A stretch of 64,000 nucleotides of DNA from Nitrospira sp. (GCA_022842445.1 JALHPO010000007.1:62001-126000), one strand, 5' to 3'; counted from the first letter of the stretch, positions 8,874 through 20,482 are shown. Program-made: numbers and translations. The notes: generated by a model not told the origin, from the letters alone.

Positions 8874-9689
8874 TCACAGGCTCTTGGGAAACCATGGAAA
8901 GAACGCGTTCGTCGTCTGCTGATAGTTCCGATACCCCTCCCCACGGCTTGCCAGCGCCTGAGCTTCCGTCCGTGGAATACCGGTGACTTTCAGCAGCAGC
9001 GCTCCCATCAGAATCGGCCCAACCCAGGTCAATAACCAGCCGGGCGCTCCCATCGTCATCACGACATAGGAACACCAATGGAGCCATTCGAAAAAATAGT
9101 TGGGATGGCGTGAGTAGCGCCAGAGACCGTCCCGGCATACGCGCCCATGGTTCCGTGGATCGGCGCGAAAATGTGCAAGCTGCCGGTCAGCCCTCGTTTC
9201 ACCGGACACCGCCACACCCCAGATCAACAATCCGATTATCTCGACCAGCGAGGATGGAGGCTTTGGATTCCAGAGCAGCACCAGAAACGGCACGGAGAAA
9301 ACCGCCACGGCCAGAGCTTGCAGCTGAAAGTACGTGAACATCTTGGCCGACTCTGAATCTCCCCATTCCTTCCGCAGGCGTTGATAGCGGGCATCCTCCT
9401 GTTTGTCGATCACGCGTTCGAAGAGAATGTAGCGCCCCAGCCGTCCCGCATAAAACACCACCAACATCGCCGTGAGCACGATCCGCTCGATCCCGCTGTC
9501 GGCTTGGGTGGTATACCAAAGCACTACCGCCATGAGCCCCAGACACCATCCGACATCCCCGATAGCGGCATTCTTCACACGCCGTTGCAACGCCCATAGC
9601 CATGCCATGACGATCGCCATCACAAGATAGGCCATCACGACAAGGGATAACGGGTCGGATTCAATCAGTTCGGTTTCAGATCCCATCAT
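8874..9689 (-). CDS. DUF1295 membrane protein (steroid 5-alpha-reductase-like)
   Basis: A 271-residue integral membrane protein with about six to seven hydrophobic segments. The C-terminal block DGLWRYSRHPNYFFEWLHW is the hallmark of DUF1295 / isoprenylcysteine methyltransferase-like enzymes, where the RHPNY segment binds the nucleotide cofactor. Length matches DUF1295 proteins. Those proteins are predicted lipid- or steroid-type reductases; no substrate is established. It lies 20 bp downstream of the RmlD-like gene on the same strand, so the two may be co-transcribed. No mobile-element signature. Confidence 0.85.
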   Translation of the reverse strand: MMGSETELIESDPLSLVVMAYLVMAIVMAWLWALQRRVKNAAIGDVGWCLGLMAVVLWYTTQADSGIERIVLTAMLVVFYAGRLGRYILFERVIDKQEDARYQRLRKEWGDSESAKMFTYFQLQALAVAVFSVPFLVLLWNPKPPSSLVEIIGLLIWGVAVSGETRADRQLAHFRADPRNHGRVCRDGLWRYSRHPNYFFEWLHWCSYVVMTMGAPGWLLTWVGPILMGALLLKVTGIPRTEAQALASRGEGYRNYQQTTNAFFPWFPKSL

Positions 9690-9709
9690 GCATCCTTCAT
9701 GGTTGTCTT

Positions 9710-10591
9710 TTACGGCGCTCCGGGGTCATAGTCCCACAAATCGCTGTCTCGATGCATCCGACGCTCCAGCCAACTGCGAAAGCCCGGAATGGGAAACGAT
9801 AAGACGGTCTGGATCTTCTCGCAATTCAGAGAGAGGTCGGCAGGCCGCGGTGCCCCGGCATGGGAGCGAGCGGACCCCTCGACAAGCCGGCCTTGCAGTT
9901 CCGGATACCATGGCAGCAGCGCCCGTCCAATGTCCCAACGCGACAACCGTTCCCGGCCACCGAGATGATAGAGGCCCGGCAGGGCCTGACCGGCTACTTC
10001 CCAGACCGCTCGCGCAATCGCGCCGGCCGGAAGGGGGCAGCGGAATTCGTCCCCGTACAGCGTCATGCTCTTGCCGGACTTGGCCGTCCGACACATGGCT
10101 TCGACGAAGCTCCGATTCCCATGCAGCGAAGTTCCCGCCGTCAGCACAATCCGCAGTACGGTATGGCGGGGATTCTCCAGAACAAGCCGTTCCGCTTCAA
10201 TCTTGGTCTTGCCGTAGAAGTTGATTGGGTTCGGAGCGTCTTCTTCCCGATACCAGCTGTGCCGGCCGTCGAAGACTTCGCCGCTTGAGAGAAAGATAAA
10301 CGGGATATCGTTGGAGAGTCGCGCCAGCTGAGCCGTGGCTTCCACGTTGATGCGACGGGCCAGTTCGGGATTCTGCTCACAATCCTTCGTCCGGCTCAAA
10401 GCCGCGCAGTGGATGACGGCGTGAGGATCGATCAGCTGCCAGGTCCGCTCGACTGCAGCCTGATCCGTCAGGTCGAGAGCGGCACGAGTGAGCCCATGAA
10501 CCTCCCAGCCTGGCCCCCATCGAACAGCGGACTTCATCACATACTGGCCGATCAGTCCCGCTGCCCCCGTGACAATGACACGCGGCATCAT
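9710..10591 (-). CDS. RmlD-like NAD(P)-dependent sugar-nucleotide reductase
   Basis: A 293-residue extended short-chain dehydrogenase. The dinucleotide site is GAAGLIG at residues about 8-14 and the catalytic YxxxK is YGKTK at about residue 130, with Ser in the expected FLSSGEVF segment. This matches the RmlD (dTDP-4-dehydrorhamnose reductase) substrate-binding family, which makes deoxysugars for surface polysaccharides. The other rml genes are not nearby, so the exact sugar is unknown. It precedes the DUF1295 gene by 20 bp. A second ATG directly follows the first (MMPR). Confidence 0.82.
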   Translation of the reverse strand: MMPRVIVTGAAGLIGQYVMKSAVRWGPGWEVHGLTRAALDLTDQAAVERTWQLIDPHAVIHCAALSRTKDCEQNPELARRINVEATAQLARLSNDIPFIFLSSGEVFDGRHSWYREEDAPNPINFYGKTKIEAERLVLENPRHTVLRIVLTAGTSLHGNRSFVEAMCRTAKSGKSMTLYGDEFRCPLPAGAIARAVWEVAGQALPGLYHLGGRERLSRWDIGRALLPWYPELQGRLVEGSARSHAGAPRPADLSLNCEKIQTVLSFPIPGFRSWLERRMHRDSDLWDYDPGAP

Positions 10592-10781
10592 GGCACGTCA
10601 TTGGCGAAACAGTTTTTCCGGAGAGCGCGCATTAAGGCAACCGGTTCGGAGAGTGGATCACTGCCTACGGGAATCGATGATGTCCCATCGAAGAGGCAGG
10701 CTCACATTGCAGGGAGATTCTACGACGTCAGACTGCCGGTTGGAAGAGTTTATACACGGTCCTCCCTCGAACCCCTCATGA

Positions 10782-13700
10782 CTACGCGGCTCGTGATTCC
10801 GATTCCGGAGGGGACGGCTCGCACGGCATCCAGCGATTCAAGGTCTCGGCGAGGGCTTTACCCGCGACCGGCTTGCTGATGAAGTCGTCCATCCCCGCCT
10901 CCAAGCATCGCTGGCGATCCTCTTGCATCGCGTTGGCCGTCATGGCGATGATCGGCGTACGTCGACCACTGCCTTCCCGGCGGCGAATGACAGTGGTGGC
11001 TTGGAATCCGTCCATGACAGGCATCTGGCAATCCATAAGGACCATGGCATAGGCAATCCGTTCAAGCGCCTCAACGGCCTCGCGCCCATTGCCGGCAACA
11101 TCCACCCGATAGCCGAGCTTTTCGATCATTTTCACCGCCACTTTTTGGTTAACGGGGTTATCTTCCGCAACAAGGATGTGCCCACGAGACTGCGCCTGCG
11201 CTTCAGACAGGCTATGGCGGGTAATCAGCAGAGCAGGAGGTTGCGCCGGGCCGGAGACTGCAGGAGATGCGTCTGCCAAAACAAGACTAAGACAACTGTA
11301 CAATTGAGATTGCCGGATCGGCTTCGTCAAGTAGGCGGCGATCCCGGCATCCTGAGCCGCTTTGGCGTCGCCACGCCGGCCCAATGATGTGAGGAGGATC
11401 AAGCGGGTGGCACTGATCGGCGATTCCGTCTTAATCCGGCGGGCCAACTCCAGGCCGTCCATGCTCGGCATCTGCAAATCCAAAATCGCCAGGTCAAACG
11501 GCTCACCCCGCTCCGCGGCACTCCGCAGCAAGTCCAGCGCGTGAGCCCCGCCTTCGGCACTGTCGTAGGCCAGGCCCTTCGCGCGCAGCTGATACTCCAG
11601 CGTCTTCCGACTCATCGCATGATCGTCGACGATGAGCGTGCGGCTGCCTGAGAGGCTGGCCGGAATCGGCAATCCGTAACGAATATCTTCGAGTTGCGTC
11701 TCGCACCGGACAGTGAACCAGAAGGTGCTGCCCGCTCCCGCCCCACTCGTGACTCCGATCTGTCCGCCCATCAACTCCACCAGCTTCTTGCAGATGGCCA
11801 ATCCCAAGCCGGTCCCTCCGAACTTGCGTGTCGTCGACCCATCCGCTTGGGTGAACGGCTGGAAGAGTTTTGCCTGCTGCTCAGGCGTCAGTCCGATCCC
11901 GCTGTCCGTCACCTCAAACTTCACCAAGAGATCCGTTGATGTGCGGCCTTCGGCATCAGCCGCCAGACTAACCCTAAGGACGACGTCCCCCCGTTCGGTA
12001 AACTTGATCGCATTGCCGAGGAGATTCACCAGGACCTGGCGCAGACGGCCGGGGTCGCCACGGAGCCCGGCCGGCACGTCGGACTGTACCAGGCACGCAA
12101 GTTCGAGACCTTTGGCATAGGCTCGCTCTGCGACAAGCGCGAGGGTGTCTTCAATGGTCGTACGCACATCAAACTCAAGGCGCTCGAGATTAAGTTTGCC
12201 CGCTTCGATCTTGGAAAAGTCCAAAATGTCGTTGATGACGTCCAGCAGGTGCTCACCGGATCGGCGCACCATGTCGGCATATTCCTTCTGTTCGTCGGAC
12301 AGCGCCGTATCGAGCAGCAGCCCGGTCATACCGATGATCCCGTTCATCGGTGTCCGGATCTCATGGCTCATCGTGGCCAGGAATTCGGATTTGATCTTCG
12401 CGGCATCGAGGGCCTTGTCGCGAGCCTCTTCCAGTTCATGGTTCTTCTTTTCAAGTTCCTGCGCAGCTTGCGCCAGAGCGGCATCGGACCGGCGGCGTTC
12501 CGTGATATCCGTCATCGCGCCCATCATGCAGGCCGGCTGACCTGCCTCATTCCATCGTGTCACCTTCCCGCGCATCGCGAACCATTTCCACTCACCTGAA
12601 CGGTGGCGAACACGATGCTCAATGACAAAGGCAGCCATTCTCCCGCCCAAGTGATCGTTCAGCGCTTGCTCGACCCACGGACTATCGTCCGGATGTACGC
12701 GGGTTTTCCAATCGGAGATATTGTTGAGGACACTCTCCTCCTGTTCGAGGCCAAGGAGCCGAATCCAACTCGGGCTGTAGTAGGCCTGCTGCGTGATCAG
12801 GTCCCAATCCCACAAGCCATCGGTTGCAATCTCAATGGTGAGCCGAAGCCGGTTCTCGCTAGCCTTGAGTGCCTCCTCGGCTTGTTTGCGCACGGTAATG
12901 TCGCGCACGATGGCGACGAGATATTCCCGATCGTGGTGAAGCAATTGGGCGCTGACTTCAACAGGGAATGTCGTGCCGTCTTTGCGCCGGTGCAGGCTCT
13001 CGATGCACAAGGGAACGTTAGTCTCTCGCAAACGCTGAATGTATTCGTGAAAGACCGGTTCTGTAACCAGCGGGTCGATATCCGGCACGGTCAAGGCCGA
13101 CATTTCCCTGCGCGTATAGCCGATGCTCTCATACGACTGCCGATTGCCATCCAGGAACCGTCCGCTGGAAGGCTCGATCACCTCGATGGAATCCGTCACC
13201 TTGTCCAGCAAGGCCTGAAACAGTTTCAGTTCCTTTTCCGCCCGCTTACGCTCGGTGATAACCTCCGTAAACATGATGGTGCCGCCGATGTCACCTGTGG
13301 CTTCGCGCCAGGGGCGCACCTCCCATTTGAGCCAGTCTTCGGATCCGTCTGCGCGAACGAATCGATCTTCTTCCCGACTGGCCACGGCCCCGCCCAGACA
13401 GCGCCGATGGATCGCTTGCCATTCTTCGTTCAATCGAATTTCCGGAAACACGTCGTAGTGATGTCTGCCGATGAGATCTTGATCGCCAAGCCGGTAGTCC
13501 TGCAACCAGCGACGGCTGACCGCCACGTACCGGAGATCCTTGTCCAGCATGGCGACGGCGGCGGGCGTGTGCTCGACAAAGGATTTGAGCAAATCGTGGC
13601 TTCGAGTCAGCGCCTCTTCAGCCCGCTTGCGGGCCGTGATGTCCCGGACAAACGCACAGTGGAATTCGTGGCCTTCATAGGCCAGATGGTTGACATGGAC

Positions 13701-15950
13701 TTCGATCGGAATCACCTGTCCACTCTTGGTCCGATGGACCGTTTCAAACCCCATGGACTTGCGCCGACGGGATTCCGCCCAGAAGTCGGGCCACATCTCG
13801 GGCTTAAAATCGGGGTTCAAATCGTGGACGGTCATCGTCCGAAGCTCGTCGGAAACATAGCCCACCATGACGCTGGCTGCTTCGTTGGCGTACAAAATGT
13901 TGGCGTGCTGGTCGATCCAGTACACCGCATCCACGGCTTGATCCATCGCGAATTGCGTGCGCTGCAACACCTCCGCTGCCCGCTTCCGTTCGGTGATGTC
14001 ATGGGTCACGGCGAGATGCTCGGTATTACCCGTTACCGGATTCAGAAACGGGACTGCAAAGGTTTCCATCCATCGCCGAGTTCCTTGTAACCCGACAATT
14101 TCGAACTGGAGCGTTCGGGAACTGCCCTCGATCACCGACTGATGCATCTCGATGAAAGAGGCCTTGTGCTCAGACACCACGAGGTCAAACACGCATCGCC
14201 CGATCGCGTCTTTTTCGTGACCAGCTTCGATCAGTTGGAGCCCGGCCGGATTCATATGCAGCAGAGTCCCGTCAGCGGCCACACGCTTAATACAGCCGGG
14301 TCCGGTGTTCAGCATCAGGGAGAACAGCGTTTCCTGCTTGAGACTCTCTTCTTCCGTCCGCTTGCGCGCGCAGAACTGGCTGAGCTGGTCGGCCACGGCC
14401 TGGAAGGTGGCCAGGAGCGCGTGATCCTCCGGCAGGATCTCATGGTGGTAAAATTCCAGCACCGCATAAACACGATCAGGCAATCTGACGGGAAAACCTG
14501 CAAACGTGTGGAGCCCCGCTCGCTTAGCAAATGCCAGTCGCGGGAAATTCCGGTCATGAGTCACGTCTGAAATCCACTCCGGTTTTGCGCTCGCCCAGAC
14601 CCGGCCAGGTAGCCCAACGCCCACCTCAAAGCTCAATTCGCGACTCGCCGTGGCGTAGTCGTTGGACACTACGCCGGGAGCAGTCCACGTCGAATGGCAC
14701 TGAAGCCTTTGGGACGATTCATCGACTACCCACAGAAGCCCCTCATCCCAGCCTAATGCTTCGCAGACCGGTTGCAGAATCGCGGAAATTGCATCGTCCA
14801 GTCCTGATGCGTTGACCAGCACTTTGGCGACCTCATGCTGGACGGTCAGCCGCCGCTCCGCTTGCTTGTGCTCCGTAATGTCTTCGGAGATACCCAGCAG
14901 ATATTGTGGCCGGCCAGCGTCGTCCAAGATCGGGATCTTCTTCGTGCGCAGGATCCGCACGCCTTTGTCTTTTGTCTGAATCGACTCTTCCGGAATATCG
15001 AGCAGGCGTCGGCCCACCAGGACTTCGCGATCCTTGGCCGTAAAAAAGTCGGCTTCTTCTTTGGTAAAGAGATCATAGTTGGTCTTGCCCAGAATTTCGG
15101 ATTGCGACACGCCGAGCAGCTCCTCTCCCGCCTTGTTCAGCCGCACAAAGCTGAGATCTTTTGCATCTTTCACGAACAGCATATCCGGCAGGTGTGCCAC
15201 AATTGACGCCACGAGTGCTTCCGACCGCCTCAGTTCCAATACGTCTTCTTCATGTAGCCGCCAATAGATCAAAATCCCTACACTCTCCGCCAGGACTGCC
15301 CCTGCGTGAATACCGGCCCAAAGCCAGGGATGCGCAATTGCCTCCGGATGGTTATAGACCATGATCGGAGCAAGTGTGCCCACAATCCCATGGTGGAGCG
15401 CAGTCACACCCAGCGCCAACAAGAATGGCAACCAGTCTTGATAGAGAATGATAAACACAAGGATTATAAAGAAGTGAAAATGCGCCTCAATATATCCACC
15501 CGACAGATGTACCAGTCCTGCGGACGCGCTGATGAGGCCCATCGTGGCCAGCGAGGCACGCAGACGCCGACCAAGTTGCTTGATGGCGGCCAAAGCTGTG
15601 AATACGGCGACGATGGCGCTCTCAAAGAACACGACGGATGGACTGCGATGTACGATCAGGCCAAAGCACGCGAGCCCAACGACATGCAGCACCAGCAGAT
15701 TAAGGAGCAACCGGTGTCGCCCGGACCATGCTGCATCGGACAGCACGAGGCCCCTAGGAAGCATGCGACCTATATACGAAAGGACCGACCGTTGTGTTTG
15801 CTCTGTGACCTTATGCTGGAGGGATGATATCGATTTCATGTAAACAACCCGGCCGCTGTGTTCTTCCAGCCCGCATAACGATAGGGACAGACGCCGTCCG
15901 CCGCGGATGCCCACTTTGGCTTGAATCATTTCAGGATAGGCGCCGGCCAC
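10782..15950 (-). CDS. Giant hybrid sensor histidine kinase (6 TM, PAS x6, GAF, HisKA, HATPase, REC x2)
   Basis: A 1722-residue kinase. Order: about six membrane segments (residues 80-232) containing the EAHFHFFI and LHHGIVG histidine motifs; PAS1 about 240-360; GAF about 375-520; PAS units about 530-650, 655-775, 780-900, 905-1025 and 1030-1150; HisKA with phospho-acceptor His1196 in [10 protein letters not shown]; HATPase about 1300-1420 (GTGLGLAI); REC1 with Asp1491 ([10 protein letters not shown]); REC2 with Asp1640 ([10 protein letters not shown]). I chose the GTG at 15950 because GGGAGGA stands six bases before it; an ATG at 15839 lacks a ribosome site. There is no HPt domain and no partner regulator nearby. 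Signal unknown; the many PAS domains suggest redox or small-ligand sensing. Confidence 0.92.
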   Translation of the reverse strand: MAGAYPEMIQAKVGIRGGRRLSLSLCGLEEHSGRVVYMKSISSLQHKVTEQTQRSVLSYIGRMLPRGLVLSDAAWSGRHRLLLNLLVLHVVGLACFGLIVHRSPSVVFFESAIVAVFTALAAIKQLGRRLRASLATMGLISASAGLVHLSGGYIEAHFHFFIILVFIILYQDWLPFLLALGVTALHHGIVGTLAPIMVYNHPEAIAHPWLWAGIHAGAVLAESVGILIYWRLHEEDVLELRRSEALVASIVAHLPDMLFVKDAKDLSFVRLNKAGEELLGVSQSEILGKTNYDLFTKEEADFFTAKDREVLVGRRLLDIPEESIQTKDKGVRILRTKKIPILDDAGRPQYLLGISEDITEHKQAERRLTVQHEVAKVLVNASGLDDAISAILQPVCEALGWDEGLLWVVDESSQRLQCHSTWTAPGVVSNDYATASRELSFEVGVGLPGRVWASAKPEWISDVTHDRNFPRLAFAKRAGLHTFAGFPVRLPDRVYAVLEFYHHEILPEDHALLATFQAVADQLSQFCARKRTEEESLKQETLFSLMLNTGPGCIKRVAADGTLLHMNPAGLQLIEAGHEKDAIGRCVFDLVVSEHKASFIEMHQSVIEGSSRTLQFEIVGLQGTRRWMETFAVPFLNPVTGNTEHLAVTHDITERKRAAEVLQRTQFAMDQAVDAVYWIDQHANILYANEAASVMVGYVSDELRTMTVHDLNPDFKPEMWPDFWAESRRRKSMGFETVHRTKSGQVIPIEVHVNHLAYEGHEFHCAFVRDITARKRAEEALTRSHDLLKSFVEHTPAAVAMLDKDLRYVAVSRRWLQDYRLGDQDLIGRHHYDVFPEIRLNEEWQAIHRRCLGGAVASREEDRFVRADGSEDWLKWEVRPWREATGDIGGTIMFTEVITERKRAEKELKLFQALLDKVTDSIEVIEPSSGRFLDGNRQSYESIGYTRREMSALTVPDIDPLVTEPVFHEYIQRLRETNVPLCIESLHRRKDGTTFPVEVSAQLLHHDREYLVAIVRDITVRKQAEEALKASENRLRLTIEIATDGLWDWDLITQQAYYSPSWIRLLGLEQEESVLNNISDWKTRVHPDDSPWVEQALNDHLGGRMAAFVIEHRVRHRSGEWKWFAMRGKVTRWNEAGQPACMMGAMTDITERRRSDAALAQAAQELEKKNHELEEARDKALDAAKIKSEFLATMSHEIRTPMNGIIGMTGLLLDTALSDEQKEYADMVRRSGEHLLDVINDILDFSKIEAGKLNLERLEFDVRTTIEDTLALVAERAYAKGLELACLVQSDVPAGLRGDPGRLRQVLVNLLGNAIKFTERGDVVLRVSLAADAEGRTSTDLLVKFEVTDSGIGLTPEQQAKLFQPFTQADGSTTRKFGGTGLGLAICKKLVELMGGQIGVTSGAGAGSTFWFTVRCETQLEDIRYGLPIPASLSGSRTLIVDDHAMSRKTLEYQLRAKGLAYDSAEGGAHALDLLRSAAERGEPFDLAILDLQMPSMDGLELARRIKTESPISATRLILLTSLGRRGDAKAAQDAGIAAYLTKPIRQSQLYSCLSLVLADASPAVSGPAQPPALLITRHSLSEAQAQSRGHILVAEDNPVNQKVAVKMIEKLGYRVDVAGNGREAVEALERIAYAMVLMDCQMPVMDGFQATTVIRRREGSGRRTPIIAMTANAMQEDRQRCLEAGMDDFISKPVAGKALAETLNRWMPCEPSPPESESRAA

Positions 15951-16321
15951 GCCTATCCTCCCGAGAGGCTACCCTCAAGGTCAGTGAAGCTGCCCGCCCG
16001 AGCAATCATGGACGGGACCGGTCTCAACACTAGTCTGAATGCATGCGTCACGCCGTAGATCAGCTGCCCTGGCGATGCTGCGCCTTCGGGCTCACATCGA
16101 CCGGCAGAGACCGGAGCCGCATGGAACTGACCACGGATACCATCGCCTGTCATGGAAGACTCGATGGTGCTTTTCTCTACGCACCATCGATATCGGTATG
16201 ATCATGAACGATCTTGAGTGGAAACGTGGGGGTAAACGGTGAACGGGTGGGCCCGCTGGCGCGGACTCCCGATCAACCTCGGGTATGGCTGAGACTGACA
16301 GACATACAGAGACGTACTCTC
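15951..16321. other. 370-bp intergenic region with a perfect hairpin
   Basis: Lies between the end of ettA and the start of the hybrid kinase, both on the minus strand. It holds a perfect 10-bp inverted repeat, TCGATGGTGC and GCACCATCGA, at 16161-16170 and 16181-16190 with a 10-base spacer. No T-run follows on either strand, so it is not a classic terminator; it could be an operator or an mRNA hairpin downstream of ettA's neighbour. No credible gene. Confidence 0.45.
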
Positions 16322-18001
16322 TTAACGCGTGAGCTTCCGGTAGCGAATCCGGTGGGGCTGATCGGCATCCTTGCCGAGCCGTCTTTTCCGATCCGCTTCG
16401 TACTCGCTATAGTTGCCCTCGAACCAGACGACTTTGCTGTCGCCCTCGAAGGCAAGGATATGGGTGGCGATTCTGTCGAGGAACCACCGGTCGTGGCTGC
16501 TGATGACGGCGCAGCCGGCAAAGTTTTCCAACCCTTCCTCAAGGGCACGCAGCGTATTCACATCCAAATCGTTGGTGGGCTCGTCCAGGATGATGAGGTT
16601 CGCCCCCTCCTTCAGCATGCGAGCCAGGTGGACACGATTGCGCTCGCCGCCTGAGAGTTCCTTCACCTTCTTCTGTTGATCGGTCCCGGCAAAGTTGAAG
16701 CGGGCACAATAGCCTCTGGCATTGACCTCCATCTTGCCGAGCTTGACGGTATCCTGGCCTTCGGAAATGATTTCGTACACCGTCTTGTTCCCGTCCAAAC
16801 TGCGGTCCTGATCGACGTAGCCGAGCTTCACCGTCTCGCCGATCTTGATCGACCCCGCGTCCGGCTTCTCCTTGCCGATGATCATCTTGAACATGGTAGT
16901 CTTGCCGGCTCCGTTCGGCCCGATCACCCCGACGATCCCGCCCTTCGGCAGGCTGAAGCTCACGTTCTCATACAGCAGGTTATCGCCGAAGGCCTTGCCG
17001 ATCCCTTTGGCTTCAACCACGATGTCGCCCAGCCGTGGTCCCGGCGGAATGTAAATTTCCAAATCCTCCGCCACATTGTCCTGCCGTTGATTGACCAGCT
17101 CCTCATAGCGATTCAACCGCGCCTTGCCCTTGGATTGCCGGGCCTTGGGTGACATTCTGATCCATTCGAGTTCATGTTCCAGCGTCTTTTGGCGCTTCGA
17201 CTCCGCCTTCTCTTCCTTCTCCAATCGATCTTTCTTCTGCTCCAACCAGGACGTGTAGTTGCCCTGGAAGGGAATGCCGTGGCCACGGTCCAATTCCAAA
17301 ATCCATCCGGCCACGTTGTCGAGGAAGTAGCGGTCGTGGGTCACGGCGATGACCGTGCCCTTATATTGCTGCAAATGTTGCTCGAGCCATTGGACCGACT
17401 CGGCATCCAGATGGTTGGTCGGCTCGTCCAGCAGGAGAATATCCGGCTCCTGGATCATCAGGCGGCAGAGCGCAACACGACGCTTTTCGCCGCCGGAGAG
17501 AATGCCGACTTTCTGATCGGCCGGCGGGCAACGCAGCGCGTCCATGGCATGATCGAGTTCGCTTTCCAATTCCCAGCCGTTGGCGGCTTCGATCTTCTCC
17601 TGCAGCTGCGCCTGCTTGTCGATGAGCTTTTCCAGTTCGTCGGGCGTAGCCTCACCCATCCTGTTGCTGACATCCTCATACTCCTTGATCAGGGCGACGA
17701 GTTCTTTCTTGCCCTCCTCGACCACTTCCTTGACGGTCTTGTTCGGGTCAAGCTGTGGCTCCTGCTCCAGCAACCCGACGCTATAGCCTTTCGATCTGGT
17801 GATCTCGCCCGTGTAATTGGGGTCCACACCGGCAATGATCTTGAGCAACGAACTTTTGCCCGATCCGTTCAATCCGAGCACACCGATCTTCGCGCCATAG
17901 TAGAAACCGAGATAGATCTCACGCAGCACCTGCCGTTTCGGTGGATAGACCTTGCCGACATTGACGAGCGAGAAAATAACTTGTTTATCGTTCGTGGCCA
18001 T
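16322..18001 (-). CDS. ettA: Energy-dependent translational throttle protein EttA (ABC-F ATPase)
   Basis: A 559-residue ABC-F protein with two ATPase domains and no membrane segments. Domain 1 has Walker [10 protein letters not shown], signature LSGGEKRR and Walker [11 protein letters not shown]; domain 2 has [17 protein letters not shown] and [10 protein letters not shown]. The interdomain linker (about residues 240-320, rich in Lys, Glu and Arg) and the arm in domain 1 fit EttA, which binds the ribosomal E site and gates elongation according to ATP/ADP. Length matches E. coli EttA (555). The ribosome site GGGGAAT precedes the ATG; a MITE copy ends only 17 bp upstream, so the promoter must lie in or beyond that element. 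Confidence 0.95.
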   Translation of the reverse strand: MATNDKQVIFSLVNVGKVYPPKRQVLREIYLGFYYGAKIGVLGLNGSGKSSLLKIIAGVDPNYTGEITRSKGYSVGLLEQEPQLDPNKTVKEVVEEGKKELVALIKEYEDVSNRMGEATPDELEKLIDKQAQLQEKIEAANGWELESELDHAMDALRCPPADQKVGILSGGEKRRVALCRLMIQEPDILLLDEPTNHLDAESVQWLEQHLQQYKGTVIAVTHDRYFLDNVAGWILELDRGHGIPFQGNYTSWLEQKKDRLEKEEKAESKRQKTLEHELEWIRMSPKARQSKGKARLNRYEELVNQRQDNVAEDLEIYIPPGPRLGDIVVEAKGIGKAFGDNLLYENVSFSLPKGGIVGVIGPNGAGKTTMFKMIIGKEKPDAGSIKIGETVKLGYVDQDRSLDGNKTVYEIISEGQDTVKLGKMEVNARGYCARFNFAGTDQQKKVKELSGGERNRVHLARMLKEGANLIILDEPTNDLDVNTLRALEEGLENFAGCAVISSHDRWFLDRIATHILAFEGDSKVVWFEGNYSEYEADRKRRLGKDADQPHRIRYRKLTR

Positions 18002-18018
18002 ACATTCCCCTATTTAGG

Positions 18019-18212
18019 TAGCCCGCATTGTTCATGAACGCTTCTGCTGCAATCGTGGATTCGCTGCTACGACGAGGTTTCGGCGGGCAGGCTCGCCCCT
18101 CGGACCTTCGACGTACTGCACGAGTATGCCTCAGGTCCTCTGGGCTCCTCGTGCCCGTCCCGCCACGCGACTGCGCGATTTCGCTACGAATCGTCATAAA
18201 TAATGCGGGCTA
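18019..18212. repeat. MITE-like 194-bp element, copy B
   Basis: Exactly 194 bp with near-perfect ends: left TAGCCCGCATTGTTCATGA, right TCATAAATAATGCGGGCTA. The outer TA on both sides fits a TA target duplication as used by IS630/Tc1-type transposases. Same orientation as copy A. It contains the hairpin-forming GTACTGCACGAGTA and the conserved GGCTCGCCCCTCGG. It sits directly upstream of ettA and may carry or have displaced its promoter. Confidence 0.85.
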
Positions 18213-18270
18213 GTGATCGACGACCGAGCTGAACCGCACGCTCTCCTCAAGAAATGTGCGCAAGAGCCGC

Positions 18271-19101
18271 TTACAACGAATGCAGAACTGGGAGTCCGGC
18301 GTTCGCTTGAGCGGCCAGACCGGCCAGGCCCGCTCTGACTTCTGATCCATTACGCACTGGACCGGTAAAGGCTACACGCCCGCCCTGCATCCGGCCGGGA
18401 GTGGTAAACCGAAGATGCAACCCGAGCCGATCCAGTGCCGTCACCGTTGCCTGCTGCGCGTCCTTATCGCCTAACGCACGGGCCAGCAGTAACAACGTCT
18501 CCATGTGATCGGCATTGAGCTCGCGGATCAGGTTCGCGGCCTCGTCCGCAAGCGGGTCCACAGCCGCCTGCACATAATCAGCCGGCATGACCCAGCCCAT
18601 CGACCCAAACCCGCCGACGAAGTAAATCTCCGTGATGGCCATGCGGAAGAAACCGAAGTCCTGGAAGTCCACCCAATAAGAGGCATTGGCATGGCGTTCC
18701 AGGTAGCACGAACGAGCCTCAGCGTTATCCTCTTTCGGCACCTTGGTCACAGAGCCCATCAACGTGACTCTGGCCGCGCCAAGGGGGTCGACCCTGCTCT
18801 CAGGCGGAGTCACCAGTAAGCTGGCGCGTGGATCGCCCAGGAGGTTTTGCGTATGCATCGCCATCGTGCTGATGAGAAAGACCGGTTGCCCCTGGGCATC
18901 CAACCCGTAGGGCATGACCGACCCGAAGGGCCAGCCTGGCTGCTTGCGTGAGAGCGTCGAGAGACTGCCTGTCTGCTGCAAGTACACCAGTGTCCTGGCC
19001 CGCTCAGCATGGGAGGGTTCAGGAACATCAGGACCCTCTGAATCCGGCCCGATGTTATGTTGTCGTGATGAGGACATAGATGATCGTGTACCGACACTCA
19101 C
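18271..19101 (-). CDS. PPOX-like FMN-binding split-barrel protein with DUF2470 tail
   Basis: A 276-residue protein. Residues about 30-175 form a pyridoxamine-phosphate-oxidase-like split barrel (GSVMPYGLDAQGQPVFLIS, DPRASLLVTPP, GAARVTLMG), and residues about 190-270 fit a DUF2470 tail beginning LIRELNADHMETLLLLARAL. This arrangement occurs in HugZ-like heme-degrading proteins and in plant glutamyl-tRNA-reductase-binding protein. Whether this one binds FMN or heme cannot be told. GTG at 19101 is the longest start; an ATG lies eight codons in and neither has a strong ribosome site. It is divergent from the FAD monooxygenase gene. Confidence 0.8.
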   Translation of the reverse strand: MSVGTRSSMSSSRQHNIGPDSEGPDVPEPSHAERARTLVYLQQTGSLSTLSRKQPGWPFGSVMPYGLDAQGQPVFLISTMAMHTQNLLGDPRASLLVTPPESRVDPLGAARVTLMGSVTKVPKEDNAEARSCYLERHANASYWVDFQDFGFFRMAITEIYFVGGFGSMGWVMPADYVQAAVDPLADEAANLIRELNADHMETLLLLARALGDKDAQQATVTALDRLGLHLRFTTPGRMQGGRVAFTGPVRNGSEVRAGLAGLAAQANAGLPVLHSL

Positions 19102-19264
19102 TGAAATGAATGGAGTGACAGATTACCCTGGATCTGTCGGACATTTCCACTGAGGGAGGGGAAAGAGAAGGCGATCGACGAGAATAGAGCAGCCTTGGTC
19201 AACGATGCAGTTCTTCGCTTATAATCCTCCCTGCCCGCTTTCTCCACCTGTTATCGGAGGTCTG

Positions 19265-20482
19265 ATGCCGGAAACCCTGTCGGTTACGTGCTGCATTGCT
19301 GGTGGAGGACCGGCCGGGATGATGCTGGGTCTGTTGTTGGCGCGGGCCGGTGTCTCAGTGCTCGTCCTGGAAAAGCACGCGGACTTTCTCCGTGATTTTC
19401 GCGGCGACACCTTGCACCCCTCAACATTGGAGATCATGCACGAGTTGGGGATGCTAGAACGATTCCTGCAGTTGCCCCACCAAAAAGTATCTCGGATCAA
19501 TGCAGGGTTTGGGGATCTGGAATTCACGGTGGCGGACTTTTCATATTTACCAACTCAGTGCCGCTACGTTGCCTTCATGCCGCAGTGGGACTTTCTCAAC
19601 TTTCTTGTGGAGGTGGGGAGCCAGTATTCCACCTTTCACGTCCGCATGAGTGCGGAAGTCACGGACCTGATCGAACGTGACGATTCTGTCATTGGGCTTC
19701 ATGCTGACACGCCTGCTGGGCGGCTGGAGGTTCGCGCCACACTCGTCGTGGGAGCCGATGGTCGACACTCTATCGTCCGCAAACAAGCGGGGCTTTTGGT
19801 AGAAGAATTCGGCGCGCCTATGGATGTGCTCTGGTTCCGATTGTCACGCAAGCCCAGCGACCCAGTCGATCCGATGGGTCGCTTCGATACCGGTCGAATC
19901 TTTATCATGTTGAACCGGAGTGACTACTGGCAGTGCGGCTTCGTCATTACCAAGGGGGCGCTGGGTGAGATTCGAGCGCAGGGCCTCCCGCTGTTCCGCG
20001 AGAGCGTGGCGAAGCTGGCTCCATTTGCCGCAGACCGCATCCAGGAACTGCACGACTGGGAACCGATCAAATTGCTGACCGTTCAAGTCGATCGGTTGCG
20101 GCAGTGGTATAGACCTGGACTTATTTGTATCGGGGACGCGGCCCACGCCATGTCGCCGGTCGGGGGAGTTGGTATTAATTTAGCGATTCAAGACGCGGTG
20201 GCGACAGGGAATCTCTTGTGGAAACCGTTGCGCAATGGGCACGTGACTGAAGAGGATTTAGCCAAGGTGCAAGCCCGCCGCGCCTGGCCAACCGAGATGA
20301 CGCAACGAGTCCAGCTCACTGTCCAGAACCGCGTGATCAAACGCGTACTGGGTAGCACAGTTCCGCTGACGCCTCCTTATGCCCTCCGGCTGCTTGCACG
20401 ATTCCCCTTTCTCCGCCGCATCCCCGCCAGGATGATTGGCCTTGGAGTGAGGCCTGAACATGTGCGGTCACCGGTCGGATAG
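19265..20482 (+). CDS. FAD-dependent aromatic-ring/quinone-type monooxygenase
   Basis: A 405-residue flavoprotein of the p-hydroxybenzoate hydroxylase/UbiH superfamily. It has the Rossmann GGGPAGM near residue 13, the DG motif (VVGADGRHS) about residue 160 and the GD motif (CIGDAAHAMSPVGGVGIN) about residue 290. I start at the ATG at 19265 because GGAGG lies three to four bases before it; a longer frame begins at 19205 with no ribosome site. Known relatives hydroxylate phenols, quinone precursors or antibiotics; the substrate is not evident. No partner genes nearby, and a PPOX-like flavoprotein is divergent upstream. Confidence 0.88.
   Translation: MPETLSVTCCIAGGGPAGMMLGLLLARAGVSVLVLEKHADFLRDFRGDTLHPSTLEIMHELGMLERFLQLPHQKVSRINAGFGDLEFTVADFSYLPTQCRYVAFMPQWDFLNFLVEVGSQYSTFHVRMSAEVTDLIERDDSVIGLHADTPAGRLEVRATLVVGADGRHSIVRKQAGLLVEEFGAPMDVLWFRLSRKPSDPVDPMGRFDTGRIFIMLNRSDYWQCGFVITKGALGEIRAQGLPLFRESVAKLAPFAADRIQELHDWEPIKLLTVQVDRLRQWYRPGLICIGDAAHAMSPVGGVGINLAIQDAVATGNLLWKPLRNGHVTEEDLAKVQARRAWPTEMTQRVQLTVQNRVIKRVLGSTVPLTPPYALRLLARFPFLRRIPARMIGLGVRPEHVRSPVG

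Noticed and set aside
12603..14090. 495-codon plus-strand frame
   Set aside because: Antisense to the PAS repeats of the hybrid kinase; no recognisable domain.
15953..16153. 66-codon minus-strand frame upstream of the hybrid kinase
   Set aside because: No conserved-looking sequence or ribosome site; overlaps the kinase start region.
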